NCBI GenBank assembly: GCA_965204165.1
Contig: OZ241969.1
Location: 372,001-436,000 of the forward strand
Source: VYFG01 sp965204165
Lineage (GTDB): Bacteria; Pseudomonadota; Gammaproteobacteria; Arenicellales; Poriferihabitantaceae
DNA length: 64,000 bases
Reading direction: 5' to 3'
Shown in pieces: positions 43,885 through 52,611 of the stretch. The notes beneath the pieces are model-generated. The model had not been told where the DNA came from. It saw nothing but the letters and a program-made list of their open reading frames with translations, and did not search any database. The position numbers and the translations under genes are program-made. Positions within the stretch are counted from its first letter, which is position 1. Each line of letters starts with the position of its first letter.

Positions 43885-44733
43885 TCAATCCAGTGCCCCT
43901 TGCTCCATATTTGATGGGTTCGTGGTTTTTCTTGTATGCGCTTGGACCTGATCGTTTTGGAACAGGGGACGACCGGCTACCAGCCAATAAGCTGCCCCCA
44001 TAAACATTGCTCCGCCGATAACATTGCCTAGCGTTACCCAAATCAGATTGTGCATAGCCCCCAAGACGGAGATCGCGCCAGAATGTTCTGAGAGCAGGGC
44101 AACTGAAAACACCGTCATGTTCGCAACGCTGTGCTCGAATCCCGCCGCTATGAATGCGTAAAGACACCAAAATATTAGTACGCACTTCGCGGTATCGCTC
44201 TTGGTTCGAGATGACATCCAAATTGCTAGGCAAACGAGCCAATTGCACAAAATAGCTCGTGCAACGAGTTCGAATGACGGGGCATTCATCTTCTTTGCGG
44301 CAACAGCGTGCAACAGACTATTTCCGTCTCCTTCGAGCACCAACTCGCTGGACCCCACCACAAAGATCATTCCCAAACCCGCAGCGCCAAGAAGATTTCC
44401 GAGCCAACTGCCAACCCAGGTTTTGCACAACTCACTCGTCGATACCGAACCCATGAGCCGGCCCTGCATCATGTACATCGTGTGTCCTGTGAACAGTTCA
44501 GATCCTGCAAAAATCACGAGTGTCAATGCAATGCCGAAACTTGCGCCCATTACGATCGGCTGGGCTGAGGCGTCCACCCCTTGCCCTACGCTGAATATGA
44601 GCAGAATACCCATTCCAACGTACGCACCGGCCATCATCGCGGACACCACAAAGCCCGGCAGATTATGCTCAAAAAGATCGGCCTTCAGCCTGGCTGTATT
44701 CGCAAAGCCCTGAAGTGTGTCAGCGATGGTCAT
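43885..44733 (-). CDS. Formate/nitrite transporter (FNT) family channel
   Basis: 282-residue membrane protein of the pentameric FNT family (FocA/NirC-like), six predicted helices. Characteristic text: AMMAGAYVGMGILLIFSVGQG, FAGSELFTGHTMYM (FNT signature), NWLVCLAIWMS, and AGFEHSVANMTVF with the pore His, then GNVIGGAMFMGAAYWL. Such channels carry small monovalent anions (formate, nitrite, hydrosulfide, lactate). It ends an operon with a TRAP system and a ketopantoate-reductase-like enzyme, which may produce the ion it exports (inference). Confidence 0.9.
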   Translation of the reverse strand: MTIADTLQGFANTARLKADLFEHNLPGFVVSAMMAGAYVGMGILLIFSVGQGVDASAQPIVMGASFGIALTLVIFAGSELFTGHTMYMMQGRLMGSVSTSELCKTWVGSWLGNLLGAAGLGMIFVVGSSELVLEGDGNSLLHAVAAKKMNAPSFELVARAILCNWLVCLAIWMSSRTKSDTAKCVLIFWCLYAFIAAGFEHSVANMTVFSVALLSEHSGAISVLGAMHNLIWVTLGNVIGGAMFMGAAYWLVAGRPLFQNDQVQAHTRKTTNPSNMEQGALD

Positions 44734-44773
44734 CGTCGTTCGACTGGCTACATGCTTGCGCCGATTGGCCGAA

Positions 44774-45862
44774 TTAATTGTGGCGCTGCGCTCTCCCGTT
44801 GTGATTTCGATTTCTGTTCAACCATACGTCGACCAGTCCGACGGTGTAATCGAGCACCGGCGATCGCCGGCCCTTTTGTCTGGCGATGTCCCGAATTAGG
44901 CGATCTACGCGCTCGATGTTCGGTCTGCCAGCCAGAAGCGCACGGGCGGCGGACGAGGGCTTTGCCAAACCGGCCGCAGCAGCCGCGTACTTGTCGAATG
45001 GCACCAGATCATCCCGCGCCGCGCCGATGGAGACACACAGGTCGCAAACCCAGTCATACACTGCGCGCGAGGCGTCAATGTCTGTGTGCACCGCATCCCG
45101 AATCGACTGCATGTCGCCCTCTTGGATGCAACGATAGTTGCCGGTCAGTAACATGCTCCATTTCGCCAGCGGTACGTATAGGGAGTCGTGAACCTTCAAT
45201 TTCACGGGAAGATTTACCGACTTGGGTCCCGCATCGAACGTAATGGCTTCGATATCAGCTTGAATGTCCCGCAAAATCGCAGTGTGTTTTTCAACTTCAA
45301 ATGCTGCAGCTTTGAAATTGGTTGGCAGGCTAACCTGCAGAACGTTGGGTTTCTCATCGGGAGGACGAAACGCCTGGGGATCCGGGCTGCAGAGTGTGAT
45401 GTTGGCGGGATCAAAATTATCCCATACGCTCGGATCGGTGTAAGACTCTTCAAGCAGCTTGCTGTCTATTCCCGGAATTCGCCTCATGTAGGCCAACGGC
45501 GGCATGTTCATTATCGACATGCAGGGAACGCCGGATAGGGCCACATCATCCAGCAGCGCCCTCACGTCGTGCGCACCGTATTGTGGCTCTTGCATCGCAA
45601 GTATGACCAGATCAGTTTCTTTCACAGTTGCCTTGGAAGGTTCACAAGCGGAGAGCTGTCCGTTGAGATTTCGAGAGTCGACTTCGACCAGGTCGCTTAG
45701 ACCCCTTACAGGCAGACGAACTCTGATGCCCGCCTCATTTATCAGCTTCGCCTCGTCGGGAAGGCAAACCAGTTGAACTGAGTGATCGGCCAACAGCAGC
45801 TTGGCCGCAAACAGTGAGCCATAAGAGGCGCCAAAAATCAGGATGTTGTACTTCGTCGACAT
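44774..45862 (-). CDS. NAD(P)-dependent dehydrogenase, ketopantoate-reductase/opine-dehydrogenase-like
   Basis: 362 residues. N-terminal Rossmann fold begins NILIFGASYGSLFAAKLLLA, though its glycine motif (G-A-S-Y-G-S) departs from GxGxxG. TDLVILAMQEPQYGAHDV matches the second part of ketopantoate reductase-type folds. A helical C-terminal domain (~200-350) contains KLKVHDSLYVPLAKWSMLLTGNY. It lies 11 bases downstream of dctM and 40 bases upstream of the FNT gene, so it likely acts on the TRAP substrate. The exact reaction is unknown. Confidence 0.65.
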   Translation of the reverse strand: MSTKYNILIFGASYGSLFAAKLLLADHSVQLVCLPDEAKLINEAGIRVRLPVRGLSDLVEVDSRNLNGQLSACEPSKATVKETDLVILAMQEPQYGAHDVRALLDDVALSGVPCMSIMNMPPLAYMRRIPGIDSKLLEESYTDPSVWDNFDPANITLCSPDPQAFRPPDEKPNVLQVSLPTNFKAAAFEVEKHTAILRDIQADIEAITFDAGPKSVNLPVKLKVHDSLYVPLAKWSMLLTGNYRCIQEGDMQSIRDAVHTDIDASRAVYDWVCDLCVSIGAARDDLVPFDKYAAAAAGLAKPSSAARALLAGRPNIERVDRLIRDIARQKGRRSPVLDYTVGLVDVWLNRNRNHNGRAQRHN

Positions 45863-45873
45863 GAGCTTTTTTG

Positions 45874-47241
45874 TTAGTCAAACACGAGATGGGGTAGCCA
45901 CAGAGCGATTGCGGGGAATGCGATAATGAGACCGAGACCGATCATCTGAAGAGCAACGAATGGGATTATTCCCAAATAGATTTGCTCCATCTTGATTCCG
46001 GCGGGTGCGGTGCCCTTCATGTAAAACAGCGTTATTCCGAATGGAGGTGTGAGAAATGATGACTGAAGGTTGATTGCAACCAAAAGTGCAAACCAGTGAA
46101 TCACGTCTTCCTGAGGCAGATGCGCTCCAAAATCCAGCGTCCGAATGATCGGTGTGAAGATGGGAATGACAATCAGTGTGATCTCAATCCACTCGAGGAA
46201 AAATCCCAGCAGAAATATGACTGCCATCATCAGAAGAAGGATCCCCCAAGAGCCCAATCCCATGGATTCAACAAAATCGCCAACGATAAAATCGCCCCCT
46301 AGAGACCTAAAGACATAGGCGAATGCTGTTGCACCGATGAAAATCAAAAAGAGCATTGCGTTGGTGCGCATTGAGCGAACCAGAACATCTTTCAAAACCG
46401 GCAGGCTCAGCTTTCTGCTGAATGCAGCCAGAAGGATGGCTCCAAAGGCTCCAACTCCCGCAGCTTCGGTCGGAGTTGCCCATCCAAATGCAATGGACCC
46501 CAGCACGAGAAACATCAAAAACAGGGGAGGCAAGAAAGCCCTGATCACCAAGGCAGCCAGATCGCCATACGTATCAGGTCCATCATCGCGTGGAAGGGGT
46601 GGGGCAAAGTGCGGAAACTTCCAGGCAAATATGGCTATGTACAGCACGAAGAGACTGGCCAACAGCAACCCCGGGAGGAGCGCCGCAATAAACAAAGTTC
46701 CCACGGAGGTGACGAGAAGATCCGCCATAATCACCAACATGATGCTCGGCGGAATCAAAATTCCGAGCGTACCTGCCGCGCCGATTGTGCCCGTCGCCAT
46801 CGGAATTGAGTAGCCTCTCGCCATCATCACCGGCAGGGCCATCAGGGTCATCATCACAACACTGGCGCCAACAATTCCTGTCGTCGCCGCCATGATTGTA
46901 CCCATCATGGTAACAGCGATTGCCAGCCCGCCTGGGGTGCGCCGAAAGAGAATTTGAAGACAGTGCAAGAGTTCGTGAGCAACACCGCTTCGTTCCAACA
47001 TCGTCCCCATCAAGATAAACATGGGGATCGCCGTCAGAACCATATTTTCCGCCACACCACCATAGATTCGAACCACAATATTGAAAAACTCGTTCACCGA
47101 AAAAACGCCTTGAAGAGCGCCGAGAAATCCAAAGCCCAGGCCAACACCTCCAAGGATGAAACCGACCGGAAAGCCCGTAAACAGCAGGACTGCCAGAGCC
47201 ACAAACATGAGCACGGGCAAATAATCAATTAGGAGGGTCAT
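45874..47241 (-). CDS. dctM: TRAP transporter large permease subunit (DctM-like), second system
   Basis: 455-residue, roughly 12-helix permease. Begins LIDYLPVLMFVALAVLLFTG, with the DctM motif MGTIMAATTGIVGASVVMM near residue 115, and a C-terminal LQSSFLTPPFGITLFYMKG, characteristic of the larger mannitol/chloroaromatic-type branch of TRAP permeases. It overlaps dctQ by 17 bases. The gene is visibly less GC-rich than the core genes, as is the whole operon. Confidence 0.92.
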   Translation of the reverse strand: MTLLIDYLPVLMFVALAVLLFTGFPVGFILGGVGLGFGFLGALQGVFSVNEFFNIVVRIYGGVAENMVLTAIPMFILMGTMLERSGVAHELLHCLQILFRRTPGGLAIAVTMMGTIMAATTGIVGASVVMMTLMALPVMMARGYSIPMATGTIGAAGTLGILIPPSIMLVIMADLLVTSVGTLFIAALLPGLLLASLFVLYIAIFAWKFPHFAPPLPRDDGPDTYGDLAALVIRAFLPPLFLMFLVLGSIAFGWATPTEAAGVGAFGAILLAAFSRKLSLPVLKDVLVRSMRTNAMLFLIFIGATAFAYVFRSLGGDFIVGDFVESMGLGSWGILLLMMAVIFLLGFFLEWIEITLIVIPIFTPIIRTLDFGAHLPQEDVIHWFALLVAINLQSSFLTPPFGITLFYMKGTAPAGIKMEQIYLGIIPFVALQMIGLGLIIAFPAIALWLPHLVFD

Positions 47242-47899
47242 CGGTCGAACTTCTGGGCTTGCCCTGTGGGCTGGACTCGGCTATCGAATCGGTTGGTGGG
47301 GAGGTCCGCACATGCTCGACGGGCTGGTCTGGGGTGGCGACCAGATCGGTCTTGTGAACACTGGCGGATTGACGGGCCAGGTTTGCGAGTTCAGGTGGTC
47401 CAAGCAGGATCACAATACGATTCAATGCGATGCAAATCCCGCTGAGCAAGAGCAATGCGAATCCGAACGTCATGCAAGATTTAATGATCCATCGGTGAGA
47501 TAGGCCTGTGCCCGCGGACGACACCTCACCGCCCACGAAGGAATCATAGGCAAACCCGATGCTCAAAAATAATATGATTCCACAGTAGGGGATTACAAAC
47601 ACCACGCAACCAATGAGCTCAATCCAGTCTTGGGTGCGTTGGGACATCTTCGCACGAAACAGATCAATGCGAACGTGATCGTCACTCAAGTATGCGAATC
47701 CGACACAGAACATGAACAAAATAGTGTGGATGTGCCATTCCAACTCCTGCAGCTTCGTAGAGCCAAGAACAAAGAACCGGCGAGTGACCACGTCAAAAAG
47801 AATCACCGCAATCAGGACCAGTGCAAGCCAGGTTGACGCCCGCCCGATGGCGACAACTATCCGGTCAGAGAGCCTGGCGAGATGCAGTAACGTGTTCAC
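47225..47899 (-). CDS. dctQ: TRAP transporter small permease subunit (DctQ-like), second system
   Basis: 224 residues, GTG start. Four helices: WLALVLIAVILFDVVTRRFF, HTILFMFCVGFAYLSDDHV, VVFVIPYCGIILFLSIGFAY and CMTFGFALLLLSGICIAL; the text LEWHIHTILFM is typical of the long DctQ branch. The C-terminal ~60 residues are a hydrophilic tail, longer than usual. A terminator-like hairpin lies between the binding-protein gene and this gene. Confidence 0.88.
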   Translation of the reverse strand: MNTLLHLARLSDRIVVAIGRASTWLALVLIAVILFDVVTRRFFVLGSTKLQELEWHIHTILFMFCVGFAYLSDDHVRIDLFRAKMSQRTQDWIELIGCVVFVIPYCGIILFLSIGFAYDSFVGGEVSSAGTGLSHRWIIKSCMTFGFALLLLSGICIALNRIVILLGPPELANLARQSASVHKTDLVATPDQPVEHVRTSPPTDSIAESSPQGKPRSSTDDPPN

Positions 47900-47924
47900 G
47901 GGGTCGGACCAAACTATGATCAGG

Positions 47925-47960
47925 AAAAAGGCTGCCGAACCACTCTGTCGGTCCGGCAGC
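47925..47960 (-). terminator. Intra-operon terminator/attenuator between dctP and dctQ
   Basis: On the minus strand GCTGCCG pairs with CGGCAGC (47931-47937 and 47954-47960), extended inward by ACC/GGT past one mismatch, and a CTTTTTCC run follows. It is 26 bases after the dctP stop. Partial termination here would give more binding protein than permease, a common arrangement. Confidence 0.7.
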
Positions 47961-47986
47961 TAAGAGGAGGATCTGCTTGAACGGTC

Positions 47987-49069
47987 TTAACGATCCAGGT
48001 ACCCGAGTTCTAACCAAACCTTGTGCTTGTCTTGCCAAGCGGTCAGAGAGTCGTACGCTTCCTTGAATGTGGCATCCTTGGCTGAGAGCTCAGCGGCAAC
48101 GGTGCGCCACGTCTCTTCCAATTTCTCAAGAATCTCCGGCGGCCAACGGTGAACTGTTACGCCTTTGGATTGATGTTTGGCCAATGCATCGGGCTGCATG
48201 GACTCGCCCAAAGCGATCGCTTGCCGCACATTGTCGCCGCAAACCATTTCGAGCTGAGCCTTTTGCGTGTCGCTCAACGCGTTCCACTTATCAAGATTGA
48301 TCATGATGTCGTAGATGGTTGCTGGCTGGTGCCAGCCGGGGAAGTAGTAGTTCTTGACGATTTGCCAGAAGCCGAGATTCCAGTCCACCGAGGGTGCTGC
48401 GAACTCAGTCGCATCGATCGTTCCAAGTTCCAGCGCTGGAAAAATATCACCGCCTGCAAGCAACTGCGTGGAAGCGCCAAGCTTGTCCAACACAAGCGCA
48501 CCCAGCCCAAGGAATCGAATCTTCAAGCCGTTGAACTGTTCAACGGATTTGATCTCTTCCTTAAACCAGCCTGATGCTTCCGGAATCATTCCGCCGCAAT
48601 GAATGGCGTGCATATTGTGCTTGTGGTAGAGCCTCTCGTAAATCTCCTTGCCGCCGTGATAATTGAACCAAGCCAGCAGACCCGGCCAATCCGGACCGAA
48701 GGGCGCCGCCGAGAACAAGGCAAATGCCGGATCCTTTCCATACCAGTAGGCCGGTGTTGACCAACATGCATCGACCGCGCCTTTCTTCACAGAATCAAAA
48801 CATTCTGCCGGAGGAATCAGCGCGCCGGGCTCAAAGAAGCGGATTTGAAAATTCCCGCCTGAGACACGCTTGATCTTGGTCTGGATGTCAAAGCCGGTGG
48901 TCCCCGCATGGGGAGCTTTGCTGGGGAACCAGCTCTGCATTTTCCACCGAACGGGGTTATCGTCCGCAAGACTTACATTTGCGGTTGCTGCAATCGCTGA
49001 CAGGCAGAACGCACCCGTGAGCAATCCTTTTGCAAGTTTCCTCGATAGTTTCATCTCTGATTGTTTCAT
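47987..49069 (-). CDS. dctP: TRAP transporter substrate-binding protein (DctP-like, 2-keto-acid/mannitol branch)
   Basis: About 360 residues from ATG 49069 (MKQSEMKLSRK); ATG 49054 is also possible. Signal peptide with hydrophobic core GLLTGAFCLSAIAATANVSL cleaved near SLA-DD. Mature text such as WKMQSWFPSKAPHAGTTGFD, FFEPGALIPPAECFDSVKKG, SAAPFGPDWPGLLAWFNYHG and LELGTIDATEFAAPSVDWNL is typical of the branch including the 2-oxo-acid protein TakP. The likely ligand is a small 2-keto or hydroxy acid (inference). First gene of a five-gene operon dctP-dctQ-dctM-dehydrogenase-FNT. Confidence 0.9.
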   Translation of the reverse strand: MKQSEMKLSRKLAKGLLTGAFCLSAIAATANVSLADDNPVRWKMQSWFPSKAPHAGTTGFDIQTKIKRVSGGNFQIRFFEPGALIPPAECFDSVKKGAVDACWSTPAYWYGKDPAFALFSAAPFGPDWPGLLAWFNYHGGKEIYERLYHKHNMHAIHCGGMIPEASGWFKEEIKSVEQFNGLKIRFLGLGALVLDKLGASTQLLAGGDIFPALELGTIDATEFAAPSVDWNLGFWQIVKNYYFPGWHQPATIYDIMINLDKWNALSDTQKAQLEMVCGDNVRQAIALGESMQPDALAKHQSKGVTVHRWPPEILEKLEETWRTVAAELSAKDATFKEAYDSLTAWQDKHKVWLELGYLDR

Positions 49070-49290
49070 CTCTCCAAATCTCCCGAAATTGAGAACCTCA
49101 ACCGCTGTCGGCCGAGGACTGGGTTCAACTTGTGTTCCCCTGGGGCTGTTTGGCAAACTCTCCTTCACCACAGGGTCACCACGGGTGCTTGGGGCAACGC
49201 TCGCTCATACTTTGTTGTACTTTTTGGCAACTTTTGCCCTTAAGCGAGGCAGATTTGTACCCTATTAGGAAACTTTAAGCAACATAAATT

Positions 49291-49305
49291 GTAACTACTA
49301 GCCCC
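49291..49305 (+). repeat. Terminal inverted repeat of the IS66 element, transposase-distal-end copy
   Basis: GTAACTACTAGCCCC, 13 of 15 identical to the inverted copy at 51567-51581. It lies 19 bases from the transposase stop codon. Confidence 0.7.
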
Positions 49306-49323
49306 CTGTGGAGCACCTGAAGG

Positions 49324-50781
49324 TCATTCAGGTGTCTTGAGCATGTGGGCGGCCTTTCCCTTGAGAGCGATCTCGATGGCGGCAAGAGGATTGTAACCCT
49401 GATAGGACATGGACAGCAGATAGCTTGAGACCCGGCACCATGCGACGGCGTATTTGTATGTACGGAAACAGCCGGACACTTTCTGCTTGACCTTGGCCAT
49501 CCGGAGGTTCCTTTCGGACAGGTTGTTGGTGAAGCTGACCGCGGGGTCCCTGGCGAACCGCAGGACTTCGGTTTCATGCTTTCCCATGGCCTCCCACAGG
49601 TTCTCCGCGTCGGATTTCGCGATGCGCCCGCGCTTTTTCCCGCCGGTGCGCACAGGGGTTGCCGGGAGTTCCTTCTTCCCCTGGGTCAGGATGGTCCGGT
49701 AGCGCTTTTGCAGGGCGGCGCATTCTTTTGCGGACAGCACCTTGTCCGGGCTTTCCCTGACCTTGCGGGCGGCGTCCCGGAGCAGTTTCTTCATCCGCCT
49801 CGCCCAGGCCGGATCATGGGCGTCGATGAGGAACTGCAGATCCCGCAGGAGGTGGCCGCCGCACAGGGCGTGGTCGCAGTGGTCACAGGCAAGATAGCTG
49901 GCCCAGCGGTCATGGACCAGGACGCCGCCGTACCGGGGGATGATGCCGATGTCCCGGATCGCCTCGCCGCCCCGCTTGGGGTGGCAGAACTTCAGGGTGA
50001 GGTCTCCGGCGCTGCAGTCGTGCAGCCAGTGGTTCTTGCGGTCGATGCGGATCGAGGTCTCGTCCACATGCAGCGCCGGCGCGGCCAGCAGGCACTCGAC
50101 GGCGGCAGCCTCCCAGTCCGCCAGGGCATCGTGCAGGCGCAGCAGCCAGGCCAGCAGGGTCGCCTCGGCAATGGCCCGTCCCGTCATCGCCTTCATGGTC
50201 TGGACCACACGCTTCAGCGGCACCATCTGCGCCACCATCAGGTGGGCGGCGAACGCGATGATGCCGTGTCCGTACTGCAGCGGACCCGGCAGGCCGTCCG
50301 GAAAGGCGCCCCGGTTCTCGGCATGGCAGCGCGGACAGGTCTTGATCTCGGCATCCACGTGGTATTCCCGGGTCTCGAACACGATGTCCACCAGGGTGCG
50401 ACGCTCATGGCCCTCGCACCGTACCCGCACCAGGTTCCTGCCGCAGGCCGAACATTCCGTCACCGGGGATACCCCGGTTTCACTCACCAGACGGGTATGG
50501 CCCGTTTCCCAGTGCGGCTGCTCCGGTCCCCTGCCACGGCTCCCGGGGCGTGCCGCGGTCTCATCCTTCCCCTCACGGGACGGCGGCAGGCTCGCGTTCA
50601 CCGGCGTCTTGCGGGTGGTCTTTTCCATGAACACCGCCATCATCAACTCCATCAGCATCAACAGGGCGTTGAACAGCACCTCGCATTCCGCGCTGACCTT
50701 GCCCTCCCTGCACAGTGACCGGAAACTCTCCCGGTGCGCATCGAACTCCTCGCGCAGCGCAACCCGGTTCACCGTCCCCAT
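49324..50781 (-). CDS. IS66-family transposase
   Basis: 485 residues. N-terminal helical region with an acidic/hydrophobic stretch, a zinc-finger-like part with two CxxC pairs (CSACGRNLV and CPRCHAENRG), then the DDE domain: ALHVDETSI (Asp), VLVHDRWASY (Asp), HALCGGHLLRDL (family His/Gly) and FTNNLSERNLRMAKVKQKVS (Glu). Catalytic residues are intact. Classical IS66 elements also carry tnpA and tnpB; here they are absent and a methyltransferase takes the upstream place, as in single-transposase subgroups. Confidence 0.93.
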   Translation of the reverse strand: MGTVNRVALREEFDAHRESFRSLCREGKVSAECEVLFNALLMLMELMMAVFMEKTTRKTPVNASLPPSREGKDETAARPGSRGRGPEQPHWETGHTRLVSETGVSPVTECSACGRNLVRVRCEGHERRTLVDIVFETREYHVDAEIKTCPRCHAENRGAFPDGLPGPLQYGHGIIAFAAHLMVAQMVPLKRVVQTMKAMTGRAIAEATLLAWLLRLHDALADWEAAAVECLLAAPALHVDETSIRIDRKNHWLHDCSAGDLTLKFCHPKRGGEAIRDIGIIPRYGGVLVHDRWASYLACDHCDHALCGGHLLRDLQFLIDAHDPAWARRMKKLLRDAARKVRESPDKVLSAKECAALQKRYRTILTQGKKELPATPVRTGGKKRGRIAKSDAENLWEAMGKHETEVLRFARDPAVSFTNNLSERNLRMAKVKQKVSGCFRTYKYAVAWCRVSSYLLSMSYQGYNPLAAIEIALKGKAAHMLKTPE

Positions 50782-50785
50782 GGAT

Positions 50786-51475
50786 TCACTCCTCCCTCGC
50801 CTCCACGGCCTCCTCCGCCTCCACCGCCATCATCGCCGACAGCACCGCCAGGCGTTCCCCATGCGGCATCCCCCGGTAGCGCCGGCCCCAACTCTGGGCC
50901 TTGCGCTTCACCGCCTGGCGATGGGTGAAGTTCCGGCCCGCATAACGCGGCCAGTGAACCCGGTCCGGCGTGAAGTTGAACCACACCTTCTCCGTCACCA
51001 CACCCGCCTGGTTCATCACCTGAAGCGACACGCTGCCCCAATCCCCCAGCCAGTCGTCGTACATCCGCGAAGGATACCCCGAGATCATCACCGAGCAGGG
51101 AAGGCCGCGGATCAGCGCCAGCAAGCCCTCGTGGTCGCTGTTCCTGTAGTCGTGCCGGTAGCGGCGGCCCGACTTGCGCGTACTTTGCAGATACGGCGGG
51201 TCGCAGTAGACCAGTTCCGTGCCGTCAAACGGAAACGTCCGGAGATACCGGTGACAGCAGCCATGCACCAGTTCCACCGGATAGTCGCACTGGAATCCTT
51301 CCAGCGCCCTGGCGTTGCAGTCTATGCCGATGTTCCGCAGGGCCCCCGGCTTGCGCTTCATGATCGCCCCACCGCCAAGGTGGGTTTCGATATACACCGA
51401 GTGCGGCGGCATCAGGGCGATCAGAGGCTGGCACAGCCCCGAAGCTCCCTTGGAGCCGAAATAGCGGTTCCCCAT
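50786..51475 (-). CDS. D12-class DNA adenine methyltransferase (Dam-like), passenger of the IS element
   Basis: 229 residues, DNA N6-adenine methyltransferase. Motif I region NRYFGSKGASGLC and YIETHLGGGAIM (AdoMet binding), catalytic motif IV DPPY in LVYCDPPYLQSTRK. It is slightly shorter than typical Dam (~270), with a compact C-terminus. It ends four bases before the transposase start and lies inside the terminal repeats, so it moves with the element. It may methylate element ends to control transposition, or protect the element; both are inference. Its recognition sequence is unknown. Confidence 0.88.
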   Translation of the reverse strand: MGNRYFGSKGASGLCQPLIALMPPHSVYIETHLGGGAIMKRKPGALRNIGIDCNARALEGFQCDYPVELVHGCCHRYLRTFPFDGTELVYCDPPYLQSTRKSGRRYRHDYRNSDHEGLLALIRGLPCSVMISGYPSRMYDDWLGDWGSVSLQVMNQAGVVTEKVWFNFTPDRVHWPRYAGRNFTHRQAVKRKAQSWGRRYRGMPHGERLAVLSAMMAVEAEEAVEAREE

Positions 51476-51566
51476 CTGTGTGCGGGTTCGTCTCGTGGTC
51501 CGAAACCCGAACGATAGGGAAAATATTCTATACTGTCAACCTACAGATGGGATATGGGGCAAATAA

Positions 51567-51581
51567 GGGGTGAGTAGTTAC
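51567..51581 (-). repeat. Terminal inverted repeat of the IS66 element, methyltransferase-side copy
   Basis: On the minus strand GTAACTACTCACCCC, inverted partner of 49291-49305. It begins 91 bases upstream of the methyltransferase start, which leaves space for a promoter; an AT-rich TATACT-like segment lies near 51530. Confidence 0.7.
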
Positions 51582-51582
51582 C

Positions 51583-52038
51583 AATGGAGAACATTACGAT
51601 AAAGATGAGTATCATCTTTGCCTACAGGCAAGTTGCGATTCAGTTAGGATTAATGGTAAAGAAAAATTCATTTTTGTAAAAATGAAGCCTGTGAGTTCAG
51701 TAAAGTTAAAAGAACCTCCAGAGCATGTAGTTCCTGTTTTTGAGAATAACCAAGACAACCGTTATGTTGGATTAAAAATATCTTCTAGAGATTCTTACCG
51801 AGCAATGGAGACAATCGAATTTAGTGGTTCCTCCGATACTAAGGTAGTTGAAGCAAAATGGGACGAGAAAATAAAAAATTATAAGTTCACGGATTCATGT
51901 GACATAGATTATATTTGGGTGGCCGATTTAAAACGCCGCCGCGCCCTAAGAGTGGCCCAGAATTTGGCTAAAGAAATGGGAAGATTAGGGTTCGACGAGT
52001 TTGAGCCTTATAGGAAAGAAAACGTTCCCCGGAAATGA
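51583..52038 (+). pseudogene. Hypothetical protein interrupted by the IS66 element (3' part)
   Basis: The frame that includes the ATG at 51682 is open back to the IS end at 51581, where the first stop is inside the element. It gives about 151 residues starting NGEHYDKDEYHLCLQ and ending YRKENVPRK. It is AT-rich, Lys/Asp/Glu-rich, with no known domain. The absence of a start codon near the IS edge suggests that the original 5' end was lost when the element inserted. An alternative is a free-standing 118-residue gene from ATG 51682. Confidence 0.5.
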
Positions 52039-52611
52039 TGGATGTGCTTGGGCTGGTATGGATGCCATCCAACGTTTCGAAACTAAATTACTTACACGGT
52101 GGGAGGGCAGCCCGTGCCAGCTTCCCGATCCCTCTGGCGGATTCACACCTCCTTGTACCTTTAAATTATCCCCGAACTGCTAAATTTTCCGCACATTCAT
52201 TCTGGTTATTCTCACGGAGTCTGAGGCCGATCTGATCCGAGTGCAAATCTGCGAATTCAGAAGATTGCCAAAGGAAGATGATTCATCAACTAGAGGAACA
52301 GTACTTTACAGGTGTACATGCATAGGCCTCCAGAAAAAATTTTCTGGATAACTGCATAGGAGAGACGGGAGTCTGTTCGAGTTGACACCGACTAAAATCG
52401 CCACATGTTTTTTATTTCATACGACTTTGAGCATGCATGATCCAGTTAACCGGACACTAATGGGTTTGAAAATTAGAACACGACAAGCGACACGATTTAT
52501 AATCCACAGGCTGTATAAAACAGGCAAGCGTCAGGTTAGATATCTACAATATAGGGGGTGGGAACACATCAGGTCCACCATAATTACAACCAGATCGTTA
52601 CACAAGAAACA
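52039..52611. other. AT-rich intergenic stretch, nothing recognised
   Basis: About 570 bases with only short frames and no recognisable gene, RNA or repeat. It should contain the promoter of the HNH endonuclease gene. The composition differs from the GC-rich core and suggests acquired DNA. Confidence 0.4.

Larger units (their letters stand above)
49291..51581 (-). mobile_element. IS66-family element carrying a DNA methyltransferase gene
   Basis: The ends match as inverted repeats: GTAACTACTAGCCCC at the left (from 49291) and, read inward from 51581 on the minus strand, GTAACTACTCACCCC. IS66 elements characteristically begin with GTAA. The unit of about 2.29 kb contains only the transposase and the methyltransferase, four bases apart. 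The eight flanking bases on each side do not match, so no target duplication is seen. Its high GC stands out from the AT-rich surroundings. Confidence 0.75.
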
